Shown here: piece after piece, positions 34,918 to 43,080 of the stretch
Numbering within the stretch: position 1 is the first letter of the stretch
Layout: the number at the start of each line of letters is the position of its first letter
Assembly: GCA_022510845.1 (NCBI GenBank)
Contig: JAFLSR010000007.1
Location: 1 to 64,000, forward strand
Origin: Treponema sp.
GTDB taxonomy: Bacteria > Spirochaetota > Spirochaetia > Treponematales > Treponemataceae
Length of the DNA stretch: 64,000 nucleotides
Direction: 5' to 3'
Translations under genes and position numbers: made by a program
The notes under the pieces: generated by a model
Told to the model about the DNA's origin: nothing
The model's input: only the letters and a program-made list of their open reading frames with translations
Databases searched by the model: none

Positions 34918-35728
34918 TTTTTTTGAAACGCCGCAAAAAACCGAAAACGCTTCGCACGATTCCGCCCCGATTTTCCTGTCCAAAAAACCTTCGGAAAACA
35001 GGGCGCACACCCTTCGCGCGAGCAGCCTTTACAAATCGTTCGGCAAAAAGCACGTCGTAAAGGGCGTGGATTTTATTGTGAATACCGGCGAAGTGCTCGG
35101 CTTGCTCGGGCCAAACGGTTCTGGAAAAACCACTTCTTTCTATATGGTCATCGGTTTTCACAAGCCTACGCGTGGCGAAATCTTTTTGGACGAAAAGCGC
35201 CTCACCCACCTTCCGATGTACAAGCGCGCGCAGATGGGAATCTCGTATCTGCCGCAAGAGCCTTCGGTTTTCCGGAAACTCACTGTGGAAGAAAACATCT
35301 GGGCGATTTTGGAGCGCAGAAAAGATTTGACGAAGGCACAAAAAAAATCGATGCTCGAAGAACTGATTGAAGAATTTTCAATTGTGAAAATCCGAAGGCA
35401 ATTCGCATACACGCTTTCAGGCGGAGAACGTAGGCGCACGGAAATCGCCCGCTCGCTCGCGATTGACCCGAAATTCCTTTTGCTGGACGAACCTTTTGCA
35501 GGAATCGACCCAATCGCCGTGGCAGACTTGAAAAAAATGATTTCGATTTTGAAAAACCGCGGAATCGGAATCCTCATCACCGACCACAATGTCCGCGACA
35601 CCCTTGAAATCACGGACCGCGCCATCATCATCAATAACGGCGAAATCATCACGCAGGGTTCTCGCGAAGAAATCCTGCGTGACGAAAAGGCGCGCGATTT
35701 TTATTTGGGCACGGACTTTTCAATGTGA
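34910..35728 (+). CDS. lptB: LptB-like ABC transporter ATPase
   Basis: 272-aa ABC ATPase driving lipid export from the inner membrane. After a ~35-residue acidic N-terminal extension the chain has Walker A GPNGSGKTTSFYM, the LptB Q-loop SYLPQEPSVFRKLTVEENI, signature LSGGERRR, Walker B LLLDEPFAGIDPIAV and switch His in LITDHNVRDTL. This pattern is characteristic of LptB rather than of other ABC ATPases. GGGAG precedes ATG 34910. The permease partners lptF/lptG are not in the window. Confidence 0.93.
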   Translation: MDDFFETPQKTENASHDSAPIFLSKKPSENRAHTLRASSLYKSFGKKHVVKGVDFIVNTGEVLGLLGPNGSGKTTSFYMVIGFHKPTRGEIFLDEKRLTHLPMYKRAQMGISYLPQEPSVFRKLTVEENIWAILERRKDLTKAQKKSMLEELIEEFSIVKIRRQFAYTLSGGERRRTEIARSLAIDPKFLLLDEPFAGIDPIAVADLKKMISILKNRGIGILITDHNVRDTLEITDRAIIINNGEIITQGSREEILRDEKARDFYLGTDFSM

Positions 35729-35744
35729 TTCGCGCCGCAAAGGG

Positions 35745-37211
35745 CTATTTCCTTCGAAGGGCTTCCTCATACACTTCGAGATATTTCTTTGCGGCGTCTT
35801 CCCAACTGAACACGCTTTTCATTCCGCGCTCGCGCATCGCCTTGATGTGCTCCTTCTTGTTGTAGTAGGCGTAGACTGCCCAGCCGACTGTGTTGTACAC
35901 CGCGCTTGGAGTGATGGCGTCGAACATAAAGCCAGTTCCTTCGCCCGTGCTTTCGTTGTAGTTTTGCACGGTGTCCGCAAGTCCGCCGGTCCTGCGCACG
36001 ATTGGAAGCGTGCCGTATATCATCGAATAGATTTGGTTCAATCCGCACGGCTCGTAATGCGAAGGCATCACGAAGAAGTCGCTGCCCGCTTCGATGAGAT
36101 GGCTCAGTTCGTCGCTGTAGCCGATGTAGGCGCGGAAATTCGGAAGCTTCGACTGGAGGACATTTATCTCGTTTTCGCACCAGGCTTCGCCCGAACCCAA
36201 GACTACAAACTGCAAGTTCATGTTGGCGCACAAACTGTAAAGGCAGCCGTAACTCGGGGCGAAAAGTTCTGCTATGCCCTTTTGGTCGGCGAGTCGCGTC
36301 ACCACTCCGAACACGGGAATGTCGGGGTTTTGTTCGAGCCCGAATCGCTTTTGAAGTTCCGCCTTGCAAACGGCCTTTCCCTTCATGTTCTTCACGGAAT
36401 AGGTCGCGGGAATTTTCTTGTCGATTTGGGGATTCCAAGCCGAAGTGTCGCATCCGTTCAAGATGCCCCGAACCGCATCGCCGCGGGCGCGCAAAAGTCC
36501 GTCCATTCCGAATCCGCCTTCGGCAGTTTTTATTTCCTCCGCATAGGTTGGCGAAACGGTGGTAACCATCTCCGCGCAAGCGATTCCGCTTTGCAGGAAA
36601 TTTATGCCGCCGTTGTGTTCGAGGCTCGCGCCGTAGTACAGCCCCCAGTCAATTCCCAAGGCGGGAAACGAATCCTTGGAATACTGGCCTTGGTATCCCA
36701 AATTGTGAATCGAGATTACGCCCGCAGTTCCGCCGAAATCCTGCCAGCGGTATACGTGCCTGAGAAGCGAGAGCGCGAGCGAAGCGGACCAGTCGTGGGC
36801 GTGAATGATGTCGGGAAACCAGCCCAACTTGCGGCACATCTGGAACGCGCCGTGGCACAGAAGCGCGAACCTGTACGGATTGTCGTGGAAGTCGGTTTCG
36901 CCCGGCACGCCGTAAATTCCGTCGCGCCCGAAAGCGCCTTCGTGGTCGATGAAGTAGACTTCGAGTTTGTCGCAGCCAGGCATCGTGGTCTTGTAGAGCG
37001 CGGTCCAAGCCTCGGTCTGACCGGCAGGCACTCCCATCGGGCCTGGCAACTGCAAAAGTCGGGCGCGGTCTATTTTGTAATAGCGCGGTATCACGATTTT
37101 CACATCGTGTCCCATGTTCGTAAGCGTTATTGCGAGCGCGCTCACCGCGTCCGCCAAACCGCCGGTCTTCGCGTAGGGCACTGCTTCTGAACTTACCATA
37201 AGAATTTTCAT
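35745..37211 (-). CDS. glgA: Glycogen synthase (ADP-glucose type)
   Basis: 488-aa GT5 glycosyltransferase extending alpha-1,4-glucan from ADP-glucose. Motifs: VSSEAVPYAKTGGLADAVSAL at the N-terminus (KTGGL binds ADP-glucose), IIHAHDWSASL, ISIHNLGYQGQY, a start of domain II at VFGVVTRLADQKGI, and a C-terminal EPCGLNQIYSMIYGTLPIVRRTGGL. ATG 37211 follows GGAGGA at 5 nt; an upstream TTG is not used. It lies 83 bp downstream of the aminotransferase gene on the same strand. Confidence 0.95.
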   Translation of the reverse strand: MKILMVSSEAVPYAKTGGLADAVSALAITLTNMGHDVKIVIPRYYKIDRARLLQLPGPMGVPAGQTEAWTALYKTTMPGCDKLEVYFIDHEGAFGRDGIYGVPGETDFHDNPYRFALLCHGAFQMCRKLGWFPDIIHAHDWSASLALSLLRHVYRWQDFGGTAGVISIHNLGYQGQYSKDSFPALGIDWGLYYGASLEHNGGINFLQSGIACAEMVTTVSPTYAEEIKTAEGGFGMDGLLRARGDAVRGILNGCDTSAWNPQIDKKIPATYSVKNMKGKAVCKAELQKRFGLEQNPDIPVFGVVTRLADQKGIAELFAPSYGCLYSLCANMNLQFVVLGSGEAWCENEINVLQSKLPNFRAYIGYSDELSHLIEAGSDFFVMPSHYEPCGLNQIYSMIYGTLPIVRRTGGLADTVQNYNESTGEGTGFMFDAITPSAVYNTVGWAVYAYYNKKEHIKAMRERGMKSVFSWEDAAKKYLEVYEEALRRK

Positions 37212-37294
37212 TTTTTCCTCCAAATCATATCAGTTTGAATTTTCAATTTAGTTTGCGAAAATCCGGCGCGTTGCAAAATGCCGGCGCGGAGTTT

Positions 37295-38491
37295 TCATTG
37301 CCTTGAACGAGCCGCCTTGCAAAAAGCCTCGCGCGAGCCTATGATTGTCTTTTCGGGAACGCAATAGGCTATGCGAAACCAGCCCTTTTTTCCAAATCCC
37401 CCGCCGGGAGCGCAAAGTATGTGATGGCGCGCAAGCTCGTCCACAAAGCCCGAATCGTCGCCGTTCCAAGCCTCGGGCACTTTGCAAAACACGTAGAACG
37501 CGCCTTGCGGCTTGCAATATTCAAAGCCCGCGCTGTCGAGGATTTCCGTCAAAAGGTCGCGCCGCTTGCGGTAAGACGAAAAATCGACTTGCGCGTCCCA
37601 AGACTTTGCGATAACCCTTTGGAAGAAAGCCGGCGCGTTGACGCAGCCTGAAATCCTGAATGCCATCGTTGCTGCCGCAATGAAATCTGATTTTTCAGGG
37701 TTGAGCGGATTCACGCAAATGTAGCCAACGCGCTCTCCGGGAACGCTCAGATTTTTCGCGAACGATGTTACGATGACGCTGTACGGATATTCGGGAAAAA
37801 CAGGCGGCACTTCCACGCCGTCATACACGATGTCGCGGTAAGGCTCGTCGCAGATGAGATAGGGACAGCGGCCGCCGTTCTTTTCTCCGAATTCCCTGAG
37901 GGCATTGCAGAGCGAAGCGATTTCCTCTTTTGTGTAGACCCTGCCCGTGGGATTGTTCGGAGAGTTTATTATCACGGCTACGGTTTTTGGCGAAAGGGCG
38001 GATTTCACGGCTTCGATGTCTAGCGAAAAATCAGATTTGGTTTCCACTGGCACGAGCGCGCCTCCATGACCGTGGACATAGTGCGTGTATTCCGCAAAGA
38101 ACGGAGACGGAACTACGACTTCCTCGCCCGGCATTATCAGGGTTTTGACTACCGCGCTTATCGCGCTCGCAGCCCCGACAGTCATCACAACGCACGATGA
38201 ATCCACGGAAACTTTCTGCTGCGCGCTTTCCTTTTTTGCCATGGCTTCTCGCGCCTCGTCGAAGCCCGCGTTGGACATATAGCCGTGCACGCCCTTGCGC
38301 TCGTCGAGCGCGACTTCCTTTATCGCATCAAGGACCTTTTGCGGCGGATTCAAGTCGGGATTGCCCAGACTGAAATCATACACATTGTCTTCGCCGTATT
38401 TTTGTTTCAGGATTTTTCCTTCCTCGAACATTTTTCGTATGGCGGAGGCCGCCTTGTCGTTCAGGAGATTCTGAAAGTATCGGGAAATCAT
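37295..38491 (-). CDS. Class I/II PLP-dependent aminotransferase
   Basis: 398 aa with the aspartate-aminotransferase fold: FSLGNPDLNPP, GYMSNAGFDEAREAMA, VTVGAASAI-type cofactor loop, NSPNNPTGRVYTKEEI, CDEPYRDIVYDG and the PLP lysine in VTSFAKNLSVPGERVGY. It ends with RIAYCVPEKTI. The substrate is unclear (aspartate, alanine or aromatic amino acids). ATG 38491 lies 7 nt after a TATAAT, so the mRNA should be leaderless. Confidence 0.9.
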   Translation of the reverse strand: MISRYFQNLLNDKAASAIRKMFEEGKILKQKYGEDNVYDFSLGNPDLNPPQKVLDAIKEVALDERKGVHGYMSNAGFDEAREAMAKKESAQQKVSVDSSCVVMTVGAASAISAVVKTLIMPGEEVVVPSPFFAEYTHYVHGHGGALVPVETKSDFSLDIEAVKSALSPKTVAVIINSPNNPTGRVYTKEEIASLCNALREFGEKNGGRCPYLICDEPYRDIVYDGVEVPPVFPEYPYSVIVTSFAKNLSVPGERVGYICVNPLNPEKSDFIAAATMAFRISGCVNAPAFFQRVIAKSWDAQVDFSSYRKRRDLLTEILDSAGFEYCKPQGAFYVFCKVPEAWNGDDSGFVDELARHHILCAPGGGFGKKGWFRIAYCVPEKTIIGSREAFCKAARSRQ

Positions 38492-38498
38492 AATATGA

Positions 38499-38527
38499 AT
38501 TATATCACGGAACGTGTTTTTTTGCAA
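38499..38527 (-). promoter_or_regulatory. Promoter of the aminotransferase gene, leaderless
   Basis: Minus strand: TTGCAA (38527-38522), 17-bp spacer, TATAAT (38504-38499), then 7 nt to the ATG. Confidence 0.85.
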
Positions 38528-38530
38528 TGT

Positions 38531-38631
38531 TTAAAATAGTCCGCTAATTTAGCGCGGACCATTTTAACTTCGACTTTTCTTACGAAAACTCGTTTATAGA
38601 CTGCGGTTTCTCGCTTCGCTACGAAACCGCG
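38531..38631 (-). repeat. Mosaic hairpin element, copy 7 (H2-link-H3-H4, reverse orientation)
   Basis: On the minus strand: H2 GCGGTTTC...GAAACCGC (38630-38603), link AGTCTATAAACGAG, H3 GTTTTCG...GAAAA, and H4 TTAAAATGGTCCGC with its near-complement (38566-38531). H4 stops 4 bp before the aminotransferase -35 box. Confidence 0.8.
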
Positions 38632-38659
38632 TTTCCGGCGATGCAAAAAGCGGAATGCG

Positions 38660-38755
38660 CGTGCGTCCGTTAACGGCATTAACGGACGCACGGAGAGTGC
38701 TTTAAACATTGTACGGACAGGGTATCTAACAGTGCACGGACAGGGGTGCTCTCCG
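38660..38755. repeat. Nested inverted and direct repeats
   Basis: A perfect 13-bp inverted repeat (CGTGCGTCCGTTA, 38660-38672, and its complement 38680-38692) sits at one end. CGGAGAG (38691-38697) pairs with CTCTCCG (38749-38755), and between them ACGGACAGGG occurs twice (38713, 38736). No gene is supported in 38492-39005, which is AT-rich from about 38.8 kb on. Confidence 0.6.
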
Positions 38756-39005
38756 TAGGCGGAACGGTTTGCGGCGTTGCAGACAATGGTTGATTTTACA
38801 GAGAGCAAAAAATCATAAAAAAGTAATCCTCCTCATATCTAAAATCTGCATTTACTATAAATTTATCGTTATAGACAAATTCTCCGCTTGAGCGTGGTGC
38901 GAAAAATGCGTACAGTTCGTACAATTCCTTGACTGGGGGATTTTGCACGGGAAAATCAGACTTTTCCTTTCATTTTGAAACTTCGTATTATTAAAACTGT
39001 ATATC

Positions 39006-39347
39006 CTAAAAGCGTTGAAAATATTGACAGAATAACAATAAGTATATGGAAGGGCGAATGGCAAGAACAATATTTTTTAAATCCTCTCCCCATTTTATAC
39101 AATGAAAAATCGTGGACAAATAGTAAGCCAAACATACATTTGCAAAGAAAAGAATAATTCCGTATTTCCACCCCATCAAAAAGACTTTTACAATTTCGAC
39201 AATGCCAAACGCTATGCAATATTCGGCAACGAATACAAAAAATACTTTGCCCAGTCCAAAAAGCAGACTTATAAACAATGTTATGGCACAGCAAATGAAA
39301 AAGATTATCGCGTTGCCTGCCTTTTCTTTCCAATTATTTTTCATCAT
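39006..39347 (-). CDS. Small hydrophobic membrane protein, possible RHS-linked immunity protein
   Basis: 113 aa with three strong hydrophobic segments (about residues 14-36, 40-58 and 62-82) and a Lys-rich N-terminus. I do not recognise the family. Codon use is AT-rich, unlike the neighbours. An AAGG motif precedes ATG 39347. It lies downstream of an RHS-core fragment on the same strand, where immunity genes often sit. A one-base change in the T6 run near 39072 would switch the frame to one encoding another hydrophobic helix and a basic tail, so the 3' end may be frameshifted. Confidence 0.45.
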   Translation of the reverse strand: MMKNNWKEKAGNAIIFFICCAITLFISLLFGLGKVFFVFVAEYCIAFGIVEIVKVFLMGWKYGIILFFANVCLAYYLSTIFHCIKWGEDLKNIVLAIRPSIYLLLFCQYFQRF

Positions 39348-39482
39348 TGACAACCTTGCTGTTTGTCTTGAAATCAAAACATATTACCAAAACCTTATTA
39401 GGATGTTTTTTGGGTTTTGTTTTCATTAAAAAAGATTAACTTGTTTTATTGTTTCTGTGCCAGCCGCATCGTCGCGCCTTTC

Positions 39483-39596
39483 TCAATTTCTGAAAAGATA
39501 AACTGGTCTTTCAAGAATTTTCCCATCCGGGTCAACATACCTTACCGGATTATTCCCCGCGTAGTGGTACAAATTGCCATTGATGTGATTGAACAC
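39483..39596 (-). pseudogene. RHS repeat-associated core fragment
   Basis: A 37-codon reading frame from GTG 39596: FNHINGNLYHYAGNNPVRYV then DPDGKILERPVYLFRN and stop. The YHYAGNNPVxYxDPDG motif is the RHS-associated core that precedes the variable toxin tip in RHS/YD-repeat proteins. The rest of the large protein is absent upstream, so this is a remnant or an orphan tip. GGGAGA and a TATAAT box lie upstream, so a short peptide could still be made. Confidence 0.75.
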
Positions 39597-39611
39597 GCGG
39601 CGTTTTCTCCC

Positions 39612-39639
39612 ATTATATCACGAAAAAATGAATTGTCCA
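39612..39639 (-). promoter_or_regulatory. Possible promoter before the RHS fragment
   Basis: Minus strand: TGGACA (39639-39634), 16-bp spacer, TATAAT (39617-39612), 15 nt before GTG 39596. Confidence 0.4.
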
Positions 39640-39821
39640 CTTGAATTTTTGAAAAACAAAATCAGACAAAACTTCTTCCACTCCCAAGCCGAAACGCAAA
39701 CCACTTTCCGCGTTTAACCATGAGTTTTCCCATCTGTTTCGCGGAAAACACGTCCATCGCATTGCCCGCTCGCGCGGAAATATTTATGAAGAAAAGTTTT
39801 TTTTTGCCGATAATTTGTAAA

Positions 39822-40331
39822 ATGGCTACAACGAAATATTTGATTTCCCTGCTCGCCGGAACCTGCGTGTACGTTTTGCTTTCGATAACGTGCGGAGAAA
39901 ACGGCATTTGGGCGCAAAGGCAGATGGAGGAGCAAAAGCGAATCATCAGCGCACACACGCAGGAAATCCAGAAAATAAATGACGACCTGCATCTAGAAAA
40001 AGCCGCAATGCGAAGCGACATGGACGTAATCGCCGCATACGCGCGAAAACTGGACTATGTTTTCCCGGGCGAAAAACTCGTAAAGATAAAGGGGCTGGGC
40101 GTGTCCGACTCGCTTATGTATGAGATGGGCACCGTACTAAAAAGCCATCCCGTAGCGTATGTGGGCGAATGGTTTTCCAAGGGAGCGGCGGCGGCTGTGG
40201 GGCTTCTCGTATTTTTCGTGCTCGCATTGTTCGACGTTTCCTACGGAGTGAAAAAAACTTTCTCCCGCAAGGCTCAGCGCAATTTTGAGACCATCGAGGG
40301 CATTCCCGTCTATGATGTTGCGCAAGTCTGA
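39822..40331 (+). CDS. DivIC/FtsB-like septum formation initiator
   Basis: 169 aa. TM1 lies at residues 6-24 (YLISLLAGTCVYVLLSI). A coiled coil follows (about 30-75; QRQMEEQKRIISAHTQEIQK, INDDLHLEKAAMRSD), then a DivIC-like segment (VIAAYARKLDYVFPGEKLVKI). A second hydrophobic helix (about 118-138) is not typical of FtsB. It probably acts in the FtsQ/L/B divisome complex. ATG 39822 is preferred; further in-frame ATGs upstream (39786, 39720) lack support. tsaC overlaps its end. Confidence 0.7.
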   Translation: MATTKYLISLLAGTCVYVLLSITCGENGIWAQRQMEEQKRIISAHTQEIQKINDDLHLEKAAMRSDMDVIAAYARKLDYVFPGEKLVKIKGLGVSDSLMYEMGTVLKSHPVAYVGEWFSKGAAAAVGLLVFFVLALFDVSYGVKKTFSRKAQRNFETIEGIPVYDVAQV

Positions 40332-40884
40332 AAAAGATTCCGCAGAGCGAACCTCTTCCATAATCAAAGAAGGCAAAATCGTAATAATTCCGACCGACAC
40401 CGTATACGGATTCAGCGGAATCGTTTCGCGAGAAGAGAGCGAATTCAGCACGGAAAAAATCATCCGCAAAATAAAGGGCCGCGGCGAAGACAAGCCCTTC
40501 ATAGAACTCCTATCCGAGCCCGAAAGCATCTACAATTACACCGACCATATCCTGCCACAAGAAATTTTCGGAAGATGGCCCGGTCCTTTGACCGTAATCG
40601 TTGAGAACAACGCTCGCTACAAAAAAATCACCGGGCGCGACACCACAGCGTTCCGCTGCCCGAACGACGAATGGCTTCGAAAAGTAATCATGCTGTGCGG
40701 CTCTCCAATCTATTCTACAAGCACAAACCGCTCGGGCGAAAGAGCGTTGAATTCCGTGGCGGAAATCCGCGCCGAATTCGAAAGCGAAGTGGAACTGATT
40801 GTCTCGGACGGCGACAAGGCGGGGGTAAAGCCCTCCGCAATCGTTTCTTTTTTGGGCGGAAAACTAAAAACAATCCGCGAATAA
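40312..40884 (+). CDS. tsaC: Threonylcarbamoyl-AMP synthase, YrdC/Sua5 family
   Basis: 190 aa. The YrdC-domain motifs IIKEGKIVIIPTDTVYGFSG, IKGRGEDKPFIELL (KxR...SxNK equivalent), GRWPGPLTVIVE, TTAFRCPNDEWLR and PIYSTSTNRSGE are present. It makes threonylcarbamoyl-AMP for the t6A37 modification of ANN-decoding tRNAs. ATG 40312 is nested in the end of the DivIC-like gene (20-nt overlap), so coupling is likely. The length fits TsaC rather than Sua5. Confidence 0.9.
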   Translation: MMLRKSEKDSAERTSSIIKEGKIVIIPTDTVYGFSGIVSREESEFSTEKIIRKIKGRGEDKPFIELLSEPESIYNYTDHILPQEIFGRWPGPLTVIVENNARYKKITGRDTTAFRCPNDEWLRKVIMLCGSPIYSTSTNRSGERALNSVAEIRAEFESEVELIVSDGDKAGVKPSAIVSFLGGKLKTIRE

Positions 40885-41071
40885 AATGCGAACCTTAAAA
40901 ACCGAAAATGCCGCGCAATGCAAATCCCTGCTGACGAGTTCGCCCGCTTGTGCAAATTGCATTTTCGTCCGCCTTGTTCCTTCGCACATGAAAACCGCGA
41001 AAACGCGCGTTGCCGATTTTAAGTCCGACTTTCTGCTTCACAAAAACTCGCCTATCTGGGCGCACGCGCTG

Positions 41072-42304
41072 TCAGATTTCAATCAAAAACCTGTTCAAAA
41101 ACAAAAGCCCTTCGCGCGTGAGGGAATAAAAAACTTCGCCGTTTTTTTCCGTGACGTGCGCGAGATTTTTTTTCCGCCATCTTTCAAACGCGCCGTTTTC
41201 CGCGCCAAGTCGCTCTGCAAAATCTTTCCCGAAACGCGCGCGATATTCATTTTCTCCGACTCCGAGGGAAGTGCGAAATCCCATCATAAGGAATTCCTTC
41301 TCTTCCGTCTGCAAGTCAATCGCCTCAAGTTCGCACGGAAGGTGCGGGATTTCTTCACCGCGCCGCCATTCGAATTCTTTCCAAAAATTTACGTACTTCC
41401 TTATGTCATGCGTGTTCGCAAAACGCACGCCTTTTTTTTGCGCGGGATTTTCCTTCAAGGCAGGATTTCCGTTTCCCATCCAAATCGTTCCCACAGCCCC
41501 CGCGCCCGCTCCAAGATAATCGCGGAGATGCCAATAGCCGCCGTTGTGCCTGCTTTCGTGTCCCGGAATCGCGAAATTCGAAATTTCATAATGCGAAAAT
41601 CCAAAGCCCTCCAAAATTTCCCGCCCGAAAAGCCAAAGTTCGTCCGCAAAATCCGCGTCATATTCAGCAACGCCCGCCGCAACATTTTTCGCAAGCGGAG
41701 TTCCTTCTTCAAGCGAAAGCGCGTAAAGGGAAATGTGCGCCGCGCCGTTTTGAAACGCGAAATCCAAGTCGTCGCGCAGCATCTCCTTTGTCTGAAACGG
41801 AAGCCCCGCGATGAAGTCGGCGCACCATTGTCCGCGCCAATTCTTTTTTATGAGACGAACGGCTTCAAGAATTTGAGCGCGGCTCGTCCTGCGCCCCACA
41901 GATCCTAGAACGCCATCGTCCGCGCATTGTATGCCCAGCGAAAGGCGATTCGCGCCGCCGGATTGCGCAGCCTCTAAAAATCCTTCCGAAACAGTTTCGG
42001 GATTTGCTTCGATGGTGAATTCCACAGTCTCCGAAAAAGCGTCTACGGAAGACTTGATTGAGGCGCAAAGCGCGGACAAATCCTGTTCGCCCAATATGCT
42101 CGGCGTTCCCCCTCCTATGTAAACCGAAGAAAATTCTTTCACGCCAAAACGCGCCACAAGGAATTTGATTTGGTTGGAAACGGCATCGATGTAGTCGCGC
42201 ATGGAAAACGCGCTCCCGCAAAAAACATCCTGCGGCCGCCTGCTGAAAAAATCGCAGTAGCCGCACTTCTGCAAGCAAAAAGGAATGTGAATGTAGAGGA
42301 GCAT
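41072..42304 (-). CDS. hemW: HemW-like radical SAM protein
   Basis: 410 aa. The radical-SAM cluster CLQKCGYCDF (CxxxCxxC, about residue 10), YIGGGTPS, IEANPETV, RLSLGIQCADD, HISLYALSLEEGTPL and the HemW-type HNGGYWHLRDYLGAGAGAVG are present. The C-terminal HemW domain starts near 300. HemW is a heme chaperone, historically mis-called oxygen-independent coproporphyrinogen oxidase. It abuts the signal peptidase gene. The spacer 40885-41071 shows nothing recognisable. Confidence 0.9.
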   Translation of the reverse strand: MLLYIHIPFCLQKCGYCDFFSRRPQDVFCGSAFSMRDYIDAVSNQIKFLVARFGVKEFSSVYIGGGTPSILGEQDLSALCASIKSSVDAFSETVEFTIEANPETVSEGFLEAAQSGGANRLSLGIQCADDGVLGSVGRRTSRAQILEAVRLIKKNWRGQWCADFIAGLPFQTKEMLRDDLDFAFQNGAAHISLYALSLEEGTPLAKNVAAGVAEYDADFADELWLFGREILEGFGFSHYEISNFAIPGHESRHNGGYWHLRDYLGAGAGAVGTIWMGNGNPALKENPAQKKGVRFANTHDIRKYVNFWKEFEWRRGEEIPHLPCELEAIDLQTEEKEFLMMGFRTSLGVGENEYRARFGKDFAERLGAENGAFERWRKKNLAHVTEKNGEVFYSLTREGLLFLNRFLIEI

Positions 42305-43027
42305 TTATTTTCGCGCCTTTGAACGGAAAAGGCGAAATTTTTTGAACGGAAAGTAGGTCAAGACAACCTTTCCCTTTATGCGACCTTTTTTCACCGCGCC
42401 GAACATCCTCGAATCCATCGAAGAAAGGCGGTTGTCGGCAAGCACGAAATATTCGTCCGCGCCAAGCGTCATCTTTTCAAAGTCGCCGTGAACGCCAATC
42501 ATCGTGTCCCAATTTGGCGGAGGCACGCGGATATCTATGCTGTACGGAATTTGGCTAAGTTCGAATTCCGTGTACGAAAAGCGTTCGTCCCGCGGAGTGA
42601 CATAGAGCACAAAATTTTTCATGTAAATCGTGTCGCCGGGAAGCGCGACGATTCGGCTCAAAAAAGGATTTTCATTTGATTTTTTTCGGAACGTCACCAA
42701 ACATAAAAACATATCCGCGGCATTTTGCAGGAGCGTAGCGGATTTTTTTTCGGGACGCGAAATCAGCACGATTTCTCCACGGCGGATTTTGTTCTCGGAA
42801 AAAAGCGCGCGCGGCGTTGCAAGCGAAAAAGAATTCCGCACGATGTTCGGCTCCATCGAAAGCGAACTTTGGGCGACAGGCTTTATCAAAAACGCGAGAA
42901 TCGCATTCAGCAAAAAAATGAACAGGAACAAAAAAAGCAAAATATTCCTGATTTTTCTCGCGCGCTCCCTCCGCATCGAAAACGAAATCTCGTATATGTT
43001 CTTATTGACATAGCTTTTTTTTTCCAT
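42305..43027 (-). CDS. lepB: Signal peptidase I-like protein lacking the catalytic lysine
   Basis: 240 aa. A basic N-terminus precedes one TM (about residues 28-48). Box B is SSLSMEP with nucleophile Ser57. Box D is RIVALPGDTIYMKN and box E is LADNRLSSMDSR. In type I signal peptidases the residue before the Arg of RxVxLPGD is the general-base Lys; here it is Ser124 (codon AGC, 42658-42656). The protein may use another base, be inactive, or belong to a spirochete variant. It normally would cleave Sec signal peptides. Near-leaderless promoter. Confidence 0.85.
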   Translation of the reverse strand: MEKKSYVNKNIYEISFSMRRERARKIRNILLFLFLFIFLLNAILAFLIKPVAQSSLSMEPNIVRNSFSLATPRALFSENKIRRGEIVLISRPEKKSATLLQNAADMFLCLVTFRKKSNENPFLSRIVALPGDTIYMKNFVLYVTPRDERFSYTEFELSQIPYSIDIRVPPPNWDTMIGVHGDFEKMTLGADEYFVLADNRLSSMDSRMFGAVKKGRIKGKVVLTYFPFKKFRLFRSKARK

Positions 43028-43036
43028 AGCGAAAAA

Positions 43037-43065
43037 ATTATAGCAGATATGACGACACTTTGCAA
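43037..43065 (-). promoter_or_regulatory. Promoter of lepB, near-leaderless
   Basis: Minus strand: TTGCAA (43065-43060), 17-bp spacer, TATAAT (43042-43037), then 9 nt to ATG 43027. Confidence 0.85.
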
Positions 43066-43080
43066 GTGCGCGGTGATTAT

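Noticed and set aside
35589..37190. A 533-codon open frame antisense to glgA
   Set aside because: glgA is an unmistakable GT5 enzyme with an SD; the antisense product is Arg/His/Val-rich without domains.
38500..38808. A 102-codon minus-strand frame over the aminotransferase promoter
   Set aside because: It runs through the mosaic element, the nested repeats and a consensus promoter; no domain.
40886..41908. A 340-codon plus-strand frame after tsaC
   Set aside because: It is mostly antisense to hemW, whose radical-SAM motifs are clear; Arg/Lys/Phe-rich, no domain.
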